From CBDEVH01 sp965243565 (lineage in GTDB: Bacteria > Pseudomonadota > Gammaproteobacteria > Tethybacterales > Persebacteraceae): a stretch of 64,000 nucleotides of DNA. Under the pieces are notes generated by a model, which did no database searches, was not told the DNA's origin, and worked only from the letters and a program-made list of their open reading frames with translations. The number at the start of each line of letters is the position of its first letter. The stretch's first letter is position 1. Positions 34,674 to 44,144 of the stretch are shown piece after piece. The position numbers and the translations under genes are program-made. The stretch spans positions 248,001 to 312,000 of the forward strand of contig OZ251571.1 in the NCBI GenBank assembly GCA_965243565.1. The letters are read 5' to 3'.

Positions 34674-36390
34674 TTTCTTTCCTTTCGATATTAAATGGAC
34701 CAGCCTTGCTAATGGCAGGTTTGATTTGGGTTACGTAGCGACCGGGGGCGGGCTCGATGGGGCTGTAGCGGGTATTGCCCATTTTAGTAGGGGCGGCTTG
34801 CAGTGTTCCTGATTTTGCTTTTAACCATTGAAACCAGTCTATCCACCAACTGCCTTCGTTTTTGCTGCTTTTGTCTTGCCACGTTTGATGGTTACTGGGT
34901 AGTACGCCAGTGCTTGTTTTGTACCAGCCTTTTTGATTGGTGGGTGCATTAACAATACCGGCTATGTGACCGCTGGCAGCGAGTACAAAACGACATTTAT
35001 TGGAGGCTAGGAGTGCACTTTGATAAGCAGTTTGCCACGGAACAATGTGGTCTTTTTCGCAGGCGACAGCGTAAAAAGGGGCTTTGATATTATCTAGAAT
35101 AATAGGTGTGCCACACATAACGGCAGTGCCTTTGCTTATTTTATTTTCTAGGTAGGTCATGCGTAGATACTCTGTAAACATAGGACCCGGTAAGTTGGTT
35201 GAATCGGCATTCCAAAAAAGCAAATCAAAGGCTGGTGGTGTTTTTCCACGGTAGTAGTTGTCAATAACATAGGGCCAAACGAGGTCGTTAGGACGTAAAT
35301 AAGCAAAATTTTGAGCGAGAGTTTTGCCGTCAATAAGACCACCGCTTACAAAGCGGGCTTCTTTTTCGGCAATGCTTTCCTCGTCAATAAATAGCCCGAT
35401 TTCACCGGTGTCGGAAAAGTCTAACATGGTTGCTAAAAGGGTAACGGATTGGGCGGGGTGTTGGTCGTCTTGTGCCAAAATCGCCAATGCACAACTAAGT
35501 AATGTGCCCCCTATACAAAAGCCGAGTGTGTTAATTTTTGGTTGCTTACTGATGTTTTGGACAACATCAATGGCAGTCATAATGCCGTCTCTTAGGTAGT
35601 CGTCAAAGCGTAAATGGGCAATATCGGTATCGGCATTAACCCAAGAAATAAGAAATACGCGATAACCATTGTCGACAATGTGTTTGACAAATGATTTTTT
35701 CTCGGTTAAATCAAGAATATAGTACTTGTTAATACAAGGCGGTACGATGAGCAATGGCTTGGCATGTACTTTTTCAGTTTGTGGCTTGTATTCGATAATT
35801 TGCATGAGGGAGTTTTGATAAATGACTTGCCCTTCAGTGGTGGCAATGTTTTTACCAATACAAAAGGCGTCGGTATCGGTATTTTTAACCACACCTTCTT
35901 GCATGTCTGACATTAAATTTTTCATGCCACGAACAAGACTGTCGCCACCGGTATCGATAGCTTCTTGAATAACAGTGGGATTGGTGGCAGGAAAATTAGT
36001 GGGCGAAATAGCGTTAATATATTGCTCAATTAGATAGAGCAATAGTTTTTTGTCTTTTTCGGGTAAATCAACTTGGCCGGCAATGGTGCGCAGTACGTCG
36101 GCATTGATGAGATAACTTTGCATTAACATCGAAAAAAAAGGTTGCGATTGCCATTGCTCGTCACTAAACCGTTTGTCTTTGCTGGGCTTGGTTGGGGTAG
36201 CAGGGTTTTGTAAAGATGCCACCATTTCGATTTGTTGTTTTTGACCTTCTTGTACAACAGGTAACCATGCCATAGGATTTTGGCTAAGCTGCTCGGTAAA
36301 TTTTGCCCATATTTTGCTGAGCTTTTTGGTGGTTGCATCGACAGGCATTGCCGATGTGTCAATACTCTTTAATAATTGTGAAAATTCCAT
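34651..36390 (-). CDS. phaC: Class I poly(3-hydroxyalkanoate) synthase
   Basis: 579 residues. The lipase-like box GFCIGGT places the polymerising Cys near residue 292; [14 protein letters not shown] sequence ([19 protein letters not shown]) and [10 protein letters not shown], with the catalytic His, are typical of PhaC. It polymerises hydroxyacyl-CoA on granules. It is the first gene of phaC-phaA-phaB-GST and has a good promoter directly upstream. No phasin, phaR or depolymerase is seen in the window. Confidence 0.95.
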   Translation of the reverse strand: MEFSQLLKSIDTSAMPVDATTKKLSKIWAKFTEQLSQNPMAWLPVVQEGQKQQIEMVASLQNPATPTKPSKDKRFSDEQWQSQPFFSMLMQSYLINADVLRTIAGQVDLPEKDKKLLLYLIEQYINAISPTNFPATNPTVIQEAIDTGGDSLVRGMKNLMSDMQEGVVKNTDTDAFCIGKNIATTEGQVIYQNSLMQIIEYKPQTEKVHAKPLLIVPPCINKYYILDLTEKKSFVKHIVDNGYRVFLISWVNADTDIAHLRFDDYLRDGIMTAIDVVQNISKQPKINTLGFCIGGTLLSCALAILAQDDQHPAQSVTLLATMLDFSDTGEIGLFIDEESIAEKEARFVSGGLIDGKTLAQNFAYLRPNDLVWPYVIDNYYRGKTPPAFDLLFWNADSTNLPGPMFTEYLRMTYLENKISKGTAVMCGTPIILDNIKAPFYAVACEKDHIVPWQTAYQSALLASNKCRFVLAASGHIAGIVNAPTNQKGWYKTSTGVLPSNHQTWQDKSSKNEGSWWIDWFQWLKAKSGTLQAAPTKMGNTRYSPIEPAPGRYVTQIKPAISKAGPFNIERKENESSSHS

Positions 36391-36423
36391 GTTAAATGCT
36401 ATAAGTAGTTAGATTAAGCCCGA

Positions 36424-36452
36424 ATTATACCGTTAAATGTTGCAATGCACAA
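36424..36452 (-). promoter_or_regulatory. Promoter of the PHA operon
   Basis: On the minus strand -35 TTGTGC (36447-36452), 17-base spacer, -10 TATAAT (36424-36429), about 34 bases before the phaC ATG. Confidence 0.62.
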
Positions 36453-36589
36453 AAAATAAACAGGAGAAGCAGCGTGATATTTCAGTGTTTTATAAGGTAC
36501 AATTACGAACTAATAAATTTGTAGAACATTTGGCGGTGCCTTATGTTCTTAATCTCACTATTCTATATATTCTTGGAGGATTACAAAAA

Positions 36590-37624
36590 ATGATAGGAAA
36601 TAAAAAAATATTATCTGCCGTAGTGGCTGGTACAATGGCTCTCGCAGGTTCTGGTTTTGCTGGTACTGTTGAAGACGTTATGAACCGCGGTGAACTCATC
36701 TGTGGTGTTTCTGGTGGCTTACCTGGTTTTTCAGCCCCTGACAATAGCGGTAAAATGCAAGGCGTTGATGCCGATGTATGTTATGCATTAGCCGCCGCTG
36801 TATTGGGTGACAAAAACAAAGTTCAGTTTGTCCCATTAACCGCTAAAGAGCGTTTTACAGCATTGTCTTCGGGTGAAGTCGATGTTTTAAGCCGCAACAC
36901 AACTCATACCCTAACACGTGATGCATCCTTGGGTGTTAACTTTACGTATTACAACTTTATTGATGGTGCTGGCTTTATGGTCAAAACAGCATTGGGTGTT
37001 AAAAGTGCCAAAGAACTAGGCGGTGCCCGCTTGTGTATTCAAGCTGGAACAACTACCGAGCAAGCTGTTGGTGATTTTTTCCGCAACAATAACTTGACAG
37101 CATTTACACCTAAGCCTTATGATACATCCGTCCAAACACGTGAAGCCTACGAAAAAGGCGCTTGTGATATCTTAAGCTCTGATAAATCACAATTGGCTGC
37201 TATCCGCAGTGAGTTGTCTGATCCAAGTGCTTCTACCATTTTGCCTGAAACGATTTCAAAAGAGCCTTTGGGCCCTGTCGTTCGTCAAGGTGATGATGTT
37301 TGGTTGAACACTGTCAAATGGGTGCTTTTTGCCATGATGAACGCCGAAGAAATGAGCGTTACTTCTGGTAATGTTGATTCCAAGAAAAATGGCAACAACG
37401 TTGGTGTTCGTCGTCTCTTAGGTGACGAAGGCGGTCTTTGCAAACTAGTTTCTGACAAACTAGGTGATGACTGTTTTTATCAGGTCATTAAGCAAGTTGG
37501 TAACTTTGGCGAAAGCTACGAAGCCCACGTTGGTGAGAATACACCAATTGGCTTGTCCCGTGCCGGTAGTGTTAACGATTTGTGGTCACGTGGTGGCTTA
37601 ATCTACGCACCACCACTACGCTAA
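36590..37624 (+). CDS. aapJ: General L-amino-acid ABC transporter, periplasmic binding protein
   Basis: 344 residues from the ATG at 36590, which has a strong ribosome binding site (TTGGAGGA) and begins a signal peptide (KILSAVVAGTMALAGSGFAG); a longer frame opening at 36437 lacks both. The mature part (VEDVMNRGELICGVSGGLPGFS, VDADVCYALAAAVLG, FTALSSGEVDVLSRNTTHT) is typical of AapJ/BztA binding proteins for broad-range L-amino acids. A very strong hairpin follows before the permease genes, likely keeping this protein in excess. Confidence 0.94.
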   Translation: MIGNKKILSAVVAGTMALAGSGFAGTVEDVMNRGELICGVSGGLPGFSAPDNSGKMQGVDADVCYALAAAVLGDKNKVQFVPLTAKERFTALSSGEVDVLSRNTTHTLTRDASLGVNFTYYNFIDGAGFMVKTALGVKSAKELGGARLCIQAGTTTEQAVGDFFRNNNLTAFTPKPYDTSVQTREAYEKGACDILSSDKSQLAAIRSELSDPSASTILPETISKEPLGPVVRQGDDVWLNTVKWVLFAMMNAEEMSVTSGNVDSKKNGNNVGVRRLLGDEGGLCKLVSDKLGDDCFYQVIKQVGNFGESYEAHVGENTPIGLSRAGSVNDLWSRGGLIYAPPLR

Positions 37625-37667
37625 CCGCATAGTGGGTTTCTGTACATAATTTTGTATAGAAATATGA

Positions 37668-37711
37668 AGAGGTGATATTATAGTTCTTCTATAATATCAC
37701 CTCTTTTTTTT
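37668..37711 (+). terminator. Perfect 16-bp hairpin with T run between aapJ and aapQ
   Basis: AGAGGTGATATTATAG pairs exactly with CTATAATATCACCTCT across a 5-base loop and runs into eight T. In binding-protein operons such an internal terminator or RNA-stabilising stem raises the level of the binding protein above that of the membrane parts. Confidence 0.88.
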
Positions 37712-37737
37712 GATATTTTGTGTTAAATGAGGAGTAG

Positions 37738-38931
37738 ATGCAAAGTAAAAGTAACATAAAGAAAATACCATTTCATCGAAATCCTAAATATAGGGCGATA
37801 ATCTTTCAGCTTATCACGGTGCTGGTGGTGTTTTGGTTTATTTCGTATTTATACAATAACACCATTACCAACATGGCACAACGTGGTATTGTTGTTGGTG
37901 TTGATTGGATTGATAAACTAGCGCCGTTTCAGGTTGGGTTTTCTCCATTTATGGATACAGAACTAGGGAAAATATCATATTTTGATGTTTTTCTGATTGC
38001 TATTCAAAATACAGTTTTTGTTAGTTTTTTTGGTATTATAGGTGCCACGATTTTAGGTTTTTTTATTGGGATATTGCGTTTGTCCCCCAACTGGTTGGTG
38101 GCAAAGTTAGCAACGGTGTACATCGAATTTTTTCGTAATGTGCCATTGTTGTTGTGGTTTTTCTTTTGGTATATTGCTGTTTTTTTGCCATTTTTCCCAG
38201 CCATCAAAGAGAGTATCAATTTTTTTGATGCCATTTTTATAAACAAAGAAGGTTTTTACTTTCCTCGTCCTTTTGTTGTTAATCAAACTGGTTTTATTGC
38301 TTATTTGCTACTTATTATTGGTGGTGTGGTCGGTGTCAAACTATTGGCTAAAAAAGTCAAATTAAAGCAAGAACTTACTGGCGCACAATTTCCATTGGCA
38401 CGGTGGGTAATCGGTATTTTATTAACGATTACTATCGTTGGATTTTTTGTTACAGGCTCTCCTATTAACTGGGAGTTATCAGAACCCGGGCGTTTTCAGA
38501 TGTCGGGTGGTATTAACATCAATACATCGTTTTTTGTATGCTGGTTTGCTTTAACCACTTATACAGCTGCTTTTATTGCCGAAAATGTTCGAGGTGGTAT
38601 ATTGGCAGTATCACATGGACAAACCGAAGCCTCGGAAGCGTTGGGCTTGCCTCACGGTAGAATTTTACGTTTTGTGGTTATTCCACAAGCCATGCGGGTA
38701 ATTATCCCACCAACAATTAGTCAGTTTTTAAATCTAACTAAAAACTCAACACTGGCGGTTGCGGTTGCCTATGAAGAAATTGCATCGTTGTGGATGGGTA
38801 TCGCACTAAATACCACTGGACAATCATTAATTATTATTGCTTTGTCTGTAGGTGTTTTTTGGATTCTTTCTTTATTAACTTCAGCCTTGTTAAACTGGTA
38901 TAACAACCGAGTACAGATAGAGGAGCGATAA
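37738..38931 (+). CDS. aapQ: General L-amino-acid ABC transporter permease 1
   Basis: 397 residues with multiple membrane helices and the HisM-type permease domain; the ATPase-contact loop reads SEALGLPHGRILRFVVIPQAMRVIIPP. The N-terminal motif QRGIVVGVDWID and the large periplasmic insert are typical of AapQ/BztB. A GGAG precedes the ATG at 37738. It is two bases from aapM, with which it forms the membrane channel. Confidence 0.94.
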   Translation: MQSKSNIKKIPFHRNPKYRAIIFQLITVLVVFWFISYLYNNTITNMAQRGIVVGVDWIDKLAPFQVGFSPFMDTELGKISYFDVFLIAIQNTVFVSFFGIIGATILGFFIGILRLSPNWLVAKLATVYIEFFRNVPLLLWFFFWYIAVFLPFFPAIKESINFFDAIFINKEGFYFPRPFVVNQTGFIAYLLLIIGGVVGVKLLAKKVKLKQELTGAQFPLARWVIGILLTITIVGFFVTGSPINWELSEPGRFQMSGGININTSFFVCWFALTTYTAAFIAENVRGGILAVSHGQTEASEALGLPHGRILRFVVIPQAMRVIIPPTISQFLNLTKNSTLAVAVAYEEIASLWMGIALNTTGQSLIIIALSVGVFWILSLLTSALLNWYNNRVQIEER

Positions 38932-38933
38932 CT

Positions 38934-40094
38934 ATGGCTGATAATCATCAATTTGTATTTATTGAACAGCGTCCCGCCCCAATACAGACAAGAGGGCTTA
39001 TTGGTTGGATGCGCTATCGCTTGTTTTCAAGCTGGAAGAACACTATTTTAACATTGGTGATGGTGCTATTGCTGTTTAATATTGTAGCGCCTACTTTTCA
39101 GTGGATGGTGTGGGATGCCACTATTAGTGGTGAGACATCAGATGTATGTAAAACCGACTTTACGGGTGAGGATGGCGAGACCTATCGTGTGGATGGACCG
39201 GGTGCTTGTTGGACATTTATAAAAGTTCGTTTTGTCCAAATTATGTTTGGACTGAGTTATGGACAACACCCTGATCAAATTTGGCGCCCACTGCTTATGT
39301 TTGTTTTGCTTATTATGCTGATAACGCCGTTATTTTTTAAGACGTTTCGCTATAAAGCGCAACTGGCGACCTTTACGCTTTTGTGCTTTCCTTTTATTGC
39401 CATTGGTTTGGTTCATGGTGAGTGGTTTGGATTACAGGTGATGAAAACCAGCGAGTGGGGAGGTTTTTTACTAACGTTTATTTTGGCTTCGGTGGGTATT
39501 GTGGTGGCACTGCCGATTGGTATTGTCATGGCACTGGGGCGGCGATCAAATATGCCTATTGTGCGTTCAATGAGTGTGTTTTATATCGAAATGTGGCGGG
39601 CAGCTCCGCTGATTACCATATTGTTTATGGCGTCTAACCTGATACCTCTGTTTGCACCGGAGGGGGTCGATTTTGACAAAGTAGTGCGGGCACTTGTCGC
39701 CATTACGTTGTTTCAGTCTGCTTATACTGCCGAGGCGATTCGAGGTGGATTCCAAGCTATTCCCAAAGGGCAGTTTGAAGCGGCAGATGGACTGGGTATG
39801 GGGTATTGGAAAAAAACCTATTTTATTGTTTTGCCGCAAGCACTAAAAATTTCGATTCCAGGTATTGTTAATACCTTTATTTCTTTGTTTAAAGATACCA
39901 CATTGGTGGTAATTATTGGTTTGCATGATTTTTTAGGAATGGGGCAAATCGCAGCACGGTCATCAGAGTGGAAAGGCTATGATTTTGAATCATACGTTTA
40001 TGTTGCCATCGTTTTCTTTATTTGCTGTTTTTCAATGTCACGTTACAGCCAGCACCTAGAAAGAAAACTACATACTGGTCATAAGAGAAATTAA
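38934..40094 (+). CDS. aapM: General L-amino-acid ABC transporter permease 2
   Basis: 386 residues, multiple membrane helices; contact loop FEAADGLGMGYWKKTYFIVLPQALKISIPG. The start region (IEQRPAPIQTRGLIGWMRYRLF) and the soluble insert with Cys residues (VCKTDF, GPGACW) follow AapM/BztC. Works with AapQ, AapJ and AapP for amino-acid uptake. Confidence 0.94.
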   Translation: MADNHQFVFIEQRPAPIQTRGLIGWMRYRLFSSWKNTILTLVMVLLLFNIVAPTFQWMVWDATISGETSDVCKTDFTGEDGETYRVDGPGACWTFIKVRFVQIMFGLSYGQHPDQIWRPLLMFVLLIMLITPLFFKTFRYKAQLATFTLLCFPFIAIGLVHGEWFGLQVMKTSEWGGFLLTFILASVGIVVALPIGIVMALGRRSNMPIVRSMSVFYIEMWRAAPLITILFMASNLIPLFAPEGVDFDKVVRALVAITLFQSAYTAEAIRGGFQAIPKGQFEAADGLGMGYWKKTYFIVLPQALKISIPGIVNTFISLFKDTTLVVIIGLHDFLGMGQIAARSSEWKGYDFESYVYVAIVFFICCFSMSRYSQHLERKLHTGHKRN

Positions 40095-40112
40095 AAGTTG
40101 GAGGTTGATTGA

Positions 40113-40871
40113 ATGAATAACACTACACAGACTAAAGATGTTTGTATTGCACTAAAAAATATGAATAAATGGTATGGTGATTTTCACGTACTACGAGATA
40201 TAAATTTAGAAGTATGCGAGGGGGAACGAGTGGTCGTTTGTGGTCCGTCAGGCAGTGGTAAATCGACGATGATTCGTTGTATTAATCGCTTGGAAGAACA
40301 TCAAGAAGGCGATATTATTGTCAATGGTATAGAACTAACCGATGACTTAAAGCACATCGACGAAGTACGGCGTGAAGTGGGTATGGTTTTTCAACATTTT
40401 AATTTATTTCCTCATTTAACGGTATTACAAAATCTAACGCTCGCGCCTATTTGGGTACGTAAAACCCCTAAAAAAGAGGCAGAAGAGTTGGCTATGCATT
40501 ATCTTGAGCGCGTTAAAATTCCCGATCAGGCTCTTAAATATCCCGGACAGCTGTCAGGTGGGCAACAACAACGCGTTGCCATTGCTCGTTCTTTGTGTAT
40601 GAAACCTAAAATCATGTTGTTTGATGAACCAACTTCGGCACTGGATCCTGAAATGATTAAAGAAGTATTGGATGTAATGGTTGGGCTGGCAGAAACAGGG
40701 ATGACGATGATATGTGTGACTCATGAAATGGGGTTTGCACGGACGGTAGCGAATCGCGTTATCTTTATGGATGTAGGGCAAATTGTTGAACAAAACGAAC
40801 CCGAAGAATTTTTTAATAATCCACAAAACGAGCGCACTCAACTCTTCTTAAGTCAAATACTTAAGCATTAA
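40113..40871 (+). CDS. aapP: General L-amino-acid ABC transporter ATPase
   Basis: 252 residues: Walker [11 protein letters not shown]-loop [14 protein letters not shown], signature [15 protein letters not shown], Walker [17 protein letters not shown] and the switch His in VTHEMGFA. This is the classic polar amino-acid ATPase (GlnQ/AapP). GGAGGTTGATTG precedes the ATG. Confidence 0.95.
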   Translation: MNNTTQTKDVCIALKNMNKWYGDFHVLRDINLEVCEGERVVVCGPSGSGKSTMIRCINRLEEHQEGDIIVNGIELTDDLKHIDEVRREVGMVFQHFNLFPHLTVLQNLTLAPIWVRKTPKKEAEELAMHYLERVKIPDQALKYPGQLSGGQQQRVAIARSLCMKPKIMLFDEPTSALDPEMIKEVLDVMVGLAETGMTMICVTHEMGFARTVANRVIFMDVGQIVEQNEPEEFFNNPQNERTQLFLSQILKH

Positions 40872-40907
40872 TGTTTTTTTTTCGTGTTCGCATACGAGAT
40901 TTAACGG

Positions 40908-41984
40908 ATGTTACAAACAGAAATCATCGAAAAGGTATTGGCTACAGTTAATGTGGTAACGCTGGGAGTAACCTTAGCCGAGTCGGGCATTGCGAAAAAA
41001 ATAAGCAGCATCGATGATGCTATAGTGGTCGAATTTATTTTTTCTTTTCCAGCCAAATCAACCTTTGAATCATTGAGCCATACCGCTCGCTCTGCACTAA
41101 CGGTAGCGGGTGTTGATGTGAGTAAACTAACGTTTACTTATAAACAAAATATTTTTCCGAGAATTGTGCAAGGTGGGGTTAAACGCATTGATGACATTAA
41201 AAATGTGATCGCGGTAGCATCGGCAAAAGGTGGCGTCGGCAAATCAACTGTGGCAATTAATTTAGCAGCAGCGTTGGAGCAAGAGGGTGCGTCAGTGGCA
41301 GTGTTGGATGCCGATATTTACGGACCATCTTTGCCAGAGATGGTTGGGGTAAAAAAGAATCCAGACGCGGTGAACGAAAAAATAAAACCAATTATTGCTT
41401 ATGGTTTGCAACTGATGTCAATAGGTTTTTTGGTGGGAGATTCCCAACCTATGGTGTGGCGTGGTCCTATGGTAACCCGTGCATTGGGGCAGTTGTTACG
41501 CGATACCGAATGGAAAGACGTGGATTACCTAATATTGGATATGCCTCCAGGGACAGGTGATATTCAGCTGACCATTGCCCAACAAGTGCCCGTAACGGGT
41601 GCAGTCGTGGTTACCACCCCTCAAAAATTGGCAGTGGCAGATGCCGAGCGTGGACTAACGATGTTTGAGAAGGTCAGTATTGCCGTATTGGGCGTGGTCG
41701 AAAATATGAGTACCTTTGTATGCCCGCATTGCAAAAAAGAAAGCCACATTTTTGGTCAAGAAGGTGGATCTACCATGAGCAATAATCACAATGTGGATTT
41801 ATTAGCACAGTTGCCATTGATCGAAGAGGTTAATCAATCTGTAGAACAAGGCATTCCTTTTTGTCATTACCAACCGACTGGCTATATGAGCGGGCTTTTT
41901 AAAAAATTGGCGATTGATGTGGCTTATAAAATTTCAAAAAAACCTCGAGATCGTTCAGATACGTTTAATGTCGTGCAAGAGTAA
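40908..41984 (+). CDS. mrp: Iron-sulfur cluster carrier/scaffold protein Mrp (ApbC)
   Basis: 358 residues: an N-terminal MIP18-like domain (about 1-85) and a P-loop NTPase with deviant Walker A KGGVGKS (107-113), MPPGTGDIQLT, and the cluster-binding CPHC pair in the C-terminal third. It carries Fe-S clusters to target proteins. It follows aapP by 36 bases on the same strand and precedes tupA by 9 bases; no functional tie to either is evident. Confidence 0.95.
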   Translation: MLQTEIIEKVLATVNVVTLGVTLAESGIAKKISSIDDAIVVEFIFSFPAKSTFESLSHTARSALTVAGVDVSKLTFTYKQNIFPRIVQGGVKRIDDIKNVIAVASAKGGVGKSTVAINLAAALEQEGASVAVLDADIYGPSLPEMVGVKKNPDAVNEKIKPIIAYGLQLMSIGFLVGDSQPMVWRGPMVTRALGQLLRDTEWKDVDYLILDMPPGTGDIQLTIAQQVPVTGAVVVTTPQKLAVADAERGLTMFEKVSIAVLGVVENMSTFVCPHCKKESHIFGQEGGSTMSNNHNVDLLAQLPLIEEVNQSVEQGIPFCHYQPTGYMSGLFKKLAIDVAYKISKKPRDRSDTFNVVQE

Positions 41985-41993
41985 TAGACAGTT

Positions 41994-42824
41994 ATGCGAT
42001 TATTGTGTTTGGTGGTTCTTTTTGTAAGCGGCTTTTTTTCTGCGAGTGCTGATAGTGCTATTTTACGCTTGGCTACCACTACCAGCGTTGAAAATTCAGG
42101 TTTACTCGACTATCTCTTACCGAGTTTTCATCAACGTTGTCAATGCCAAGTATATGTTATGTCGGTCGGGTCGGGCAAGGCAATGGTACTCGGACGACGT
42201 GGTGATGCTGATTTGCTCATTACACACTCTCCTGTTGATGAAATACAATTTATAAAAGAAGGCAATGGGGTAAACCGCCACTCTTTTATGTACAATAGTT
42301 TTGTGTTGTTGGGTCCTGATACGTCTGTTACTAATTCAATGGAGACGGTAGGGGTAGAAAAAGTGATGGCAATCATTGCCGATAAAAATTTAACTTTTTT
42401 ATCACGTGGAGATGATTCTGGTACACATAAAAAAGAAGTACAGTTGTGGGGGGTAATACAAGATAAACGGCAGCGTTCGATTGATTTTTCGCCAAAATGG
42501 TATATTTCTGCTGGTATTGGTATGGGGCAAGCAATTCTAATGGCAAATGAAATGCGTGCTTTTGTTTTATCTGATATAGGGACTTACCGTTATTTTCGTC
42601 AGAAAGTTGATATGCAAGTGGTGGTGCAAGATACACCACCACTGATTAACCCGTATAGTGTGATGATGGTTAACCCTAAAAAACATCCACATGTGAATAA
42701 AGCATTGGCGGAGCTCTTTGTTGATTGGATTATCAGTGATACAACACAGCAAAAAATTGCTGATTATCAATTTTTGGGAGAACCACTTTTCAAGGTGGAT
42801 TCTTTTTCAACCAGCCACTTTTAA
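41994..42824 (+). CDS. tupA: Tungstate ABC transporter, substrate-binding protein
   Basis: 276 residues with signal peptide (LLCLVVLFVSGFFSASA). The mature N-terminus LRLATTTSVENSGLLDYLLP with TTTS oxyanion-contact residues, GSGKAMVLGRRGDADLLITHSP and FLSRGDDSGTHKKE are hallmarks of TupA-type tungstate-binding proteins (also close to molybdate/vanadate binders). It delivers tungstate to TupBC. No tungsten or molybdenum enzyme is seen in the window. Confidence 0.9.
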   Translation: MRLLCLVVLFVSGFFSASADSAILRLATTTSVENSGLLDYLLPSFHQRCQCQVYVMSVGSGKAMVLGRRGDADLLITHSPVDEIQFIKEGNGVNRHSFMYNSFVLLGPDTSVTNSMETVGVEKVMAIIADKNLTFLSRGDDSGTHKKEVQLWGVIQDKRQRSIDFSPKWYISAGIGMGQAILMANEMRAFVLSDIGTYRYFRQKVDMQVVVQDTPPLINPYSVMMVNPKKHPHVNKALAELFVDWIISDTTQQKIADYQFLGEPLFKVDSFSTSHF

Positions 42825-42825
42825 A

Positions 42826-43521
42826 TTGTCTATTTTAAACGCTTTTGGCGAAGCCATTGCATTAATTTTTTCGGGTGATACTCAATTATGGGGGATTATT
42901 GGCTTATCGCTGACGTGTTCGTTGATTGCTTTATTATTTATTGCACCGCTGGCTTTATTGGTGGCGTATGGCTTGGCTACATTACGCTTTTGGGGACGTC
43001 GCTGGATTATTGTTACTTTACAAGGTTTATTGTCTATTCCTACCGTCGTGATTGGGTTGTTACTTTATATCGTATTGTCACGGAGCGGGCCATTGGGCTT
43101 TTGGGGTATTCTTTATACGCCAAAAGCAATTATCATCGGGCAAATGATTCTTGCTTTTCCGATACTCGTTATTTTTGCTTTATCGGCTATTCAAAAAAGT
43201 GATAATACGCTTCGCGATGTATTGCGTAGTGTGGGGGCAAGCCGCCTAAGGGTCTTTATTACAGAGTGCTATGAGGTACGTTTTGCTTTATTGTCGGCTT
43301 GGATTACAGGATTTGGTCGGGTTATTTCAGAAATTGGTTGTGCGCTTATGGTGGGTGGTAATATTGCCAGTTACACCAGAACTATTCCTACTGCTATTGC
43401 TTTGGACACGGGAAAAGGTGAGTTTTCGCAAGGGATTGCTTTGGGAATGGTCTTGATTTTAATAACTATTTTAATGAGTATTTTGCTTTCATATTTTCAG
43501 GGCGATGGACAAAATTCTTAA
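42826..43521 (+). CDS. tupB: Tungstate ABC transporter permease
   Basis: About 232 residues when started at the TTG at 42826, two bases past the tupA stop; the only ATG in this frame (42718) would overlap tupA by 107 bases with unrelated sequence. Five to six membrane helices and the contact loop DVLRSVGASRLRVFITECYEVRFALLSA identify a CysW-type oxyanion permease. It overlaps tupC by 17 bases. Start codon is uncertain. Confidence 0.88.
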   Translation: MSILNAFGEAIALIFSGDTQLWGIIGLSLTCSLIALLFIAPLALLVAYGLATLRFWGRRWIIVTLQGLLSIPTVVIGLLLYIVLSRSGPLGFWGILYTPKAIIIGQMILAFPILVIFALSAIQKSDNTLRDVLRSVGASRLRVFITECYEVRFALLSAWITGFGRVISEIGCALMVGGNIASYTRTIPTAIALDTGKGEFSQGIALGMVLILITILMSILLSYFQGDGQNS

Positions 43522-44128
43522 TATTAATGGGCTGAAAAAACAACTGGGCTGTAATTTTGTTTTAACCATTGATTCCTTGTCATTAAATAGTGGAAAAATT
43601 GTTAATTTAAAAGGCAATAATGGCAGTGGTAAAACCACTTTATTGAAAGTCATTGCAGGGTTGATTCACGCCGATGTGTTTGTGAATTTTTCGGTTTTGG
43701 GACAGTCCAGCCCTAAACCACCACAAGTGGTTTATTTGCATCAAACGCCGGTGTTACTGAATCGCACTGTTTATGATAACGTAGCGTATGGTGTTAAGTG
43801 TTGCCGATTAGATATTAATAATGTAAAAGAATCAATGCAATGGGCAGGAATCGATGGTTTGGCTGATCGCTTTCCCTCACACCTATCTGGAGGAGAAAAA
43901 CAGCGGGTTTGTTTGGCACGTGTACACGCACTTAAACCAAGCTTATATTTATTGGATGAGCCAATGGCTTATTTGGATGATGAAGGTAAGCAACAAATTA
44001 AAAAGTTGGCAATGACGCTTAGTAATAACAACGCAACCGCCATTATTAGCACACATGAGGATTTAAAGTTTGCCACCACCGAATGGCATTTGCATGAAGG
44101 TGGTTTGACAATAACTGATAAGGGATAA
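43505..44128 (+). CDS. tupC: Tungstate ABC transporter ATPase
   Basis: 207 residues, a short ATPase: Walker A LKGNNGSGKTT, Q-loop YLHQTPVLLNRTV, signature LSGGEKQRVCLARV, Walker B LYLLDEPMAYLD, switch His in ISTHEDLKFA. It overlaps tupB and completes a minimal tupABC set. The gene ends 17 bases from the convergent ctpA. Confidence 0.9.
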   Translation: MDKILNINGLKKQLGCNFVLTIDSLSLNSGKIVNLKGNNGSGKTTLLKVIAGLIHADVFVNFSVLGQSSPKPPQVVYLHQTPVLLNRTVYDNVAYGVKCCRLDINNVKESMQWAGIDGLADRFPSHLSGGEKQRVCLARVHALKPSLYLLDEPMAYLDDEGKQQIKKLAMTLSNNNATAIISTHEDLKFATTEWHLHEGGLTITDKG

Positions 44129-44144
44129 AAAAGAGGGCTAAAAG

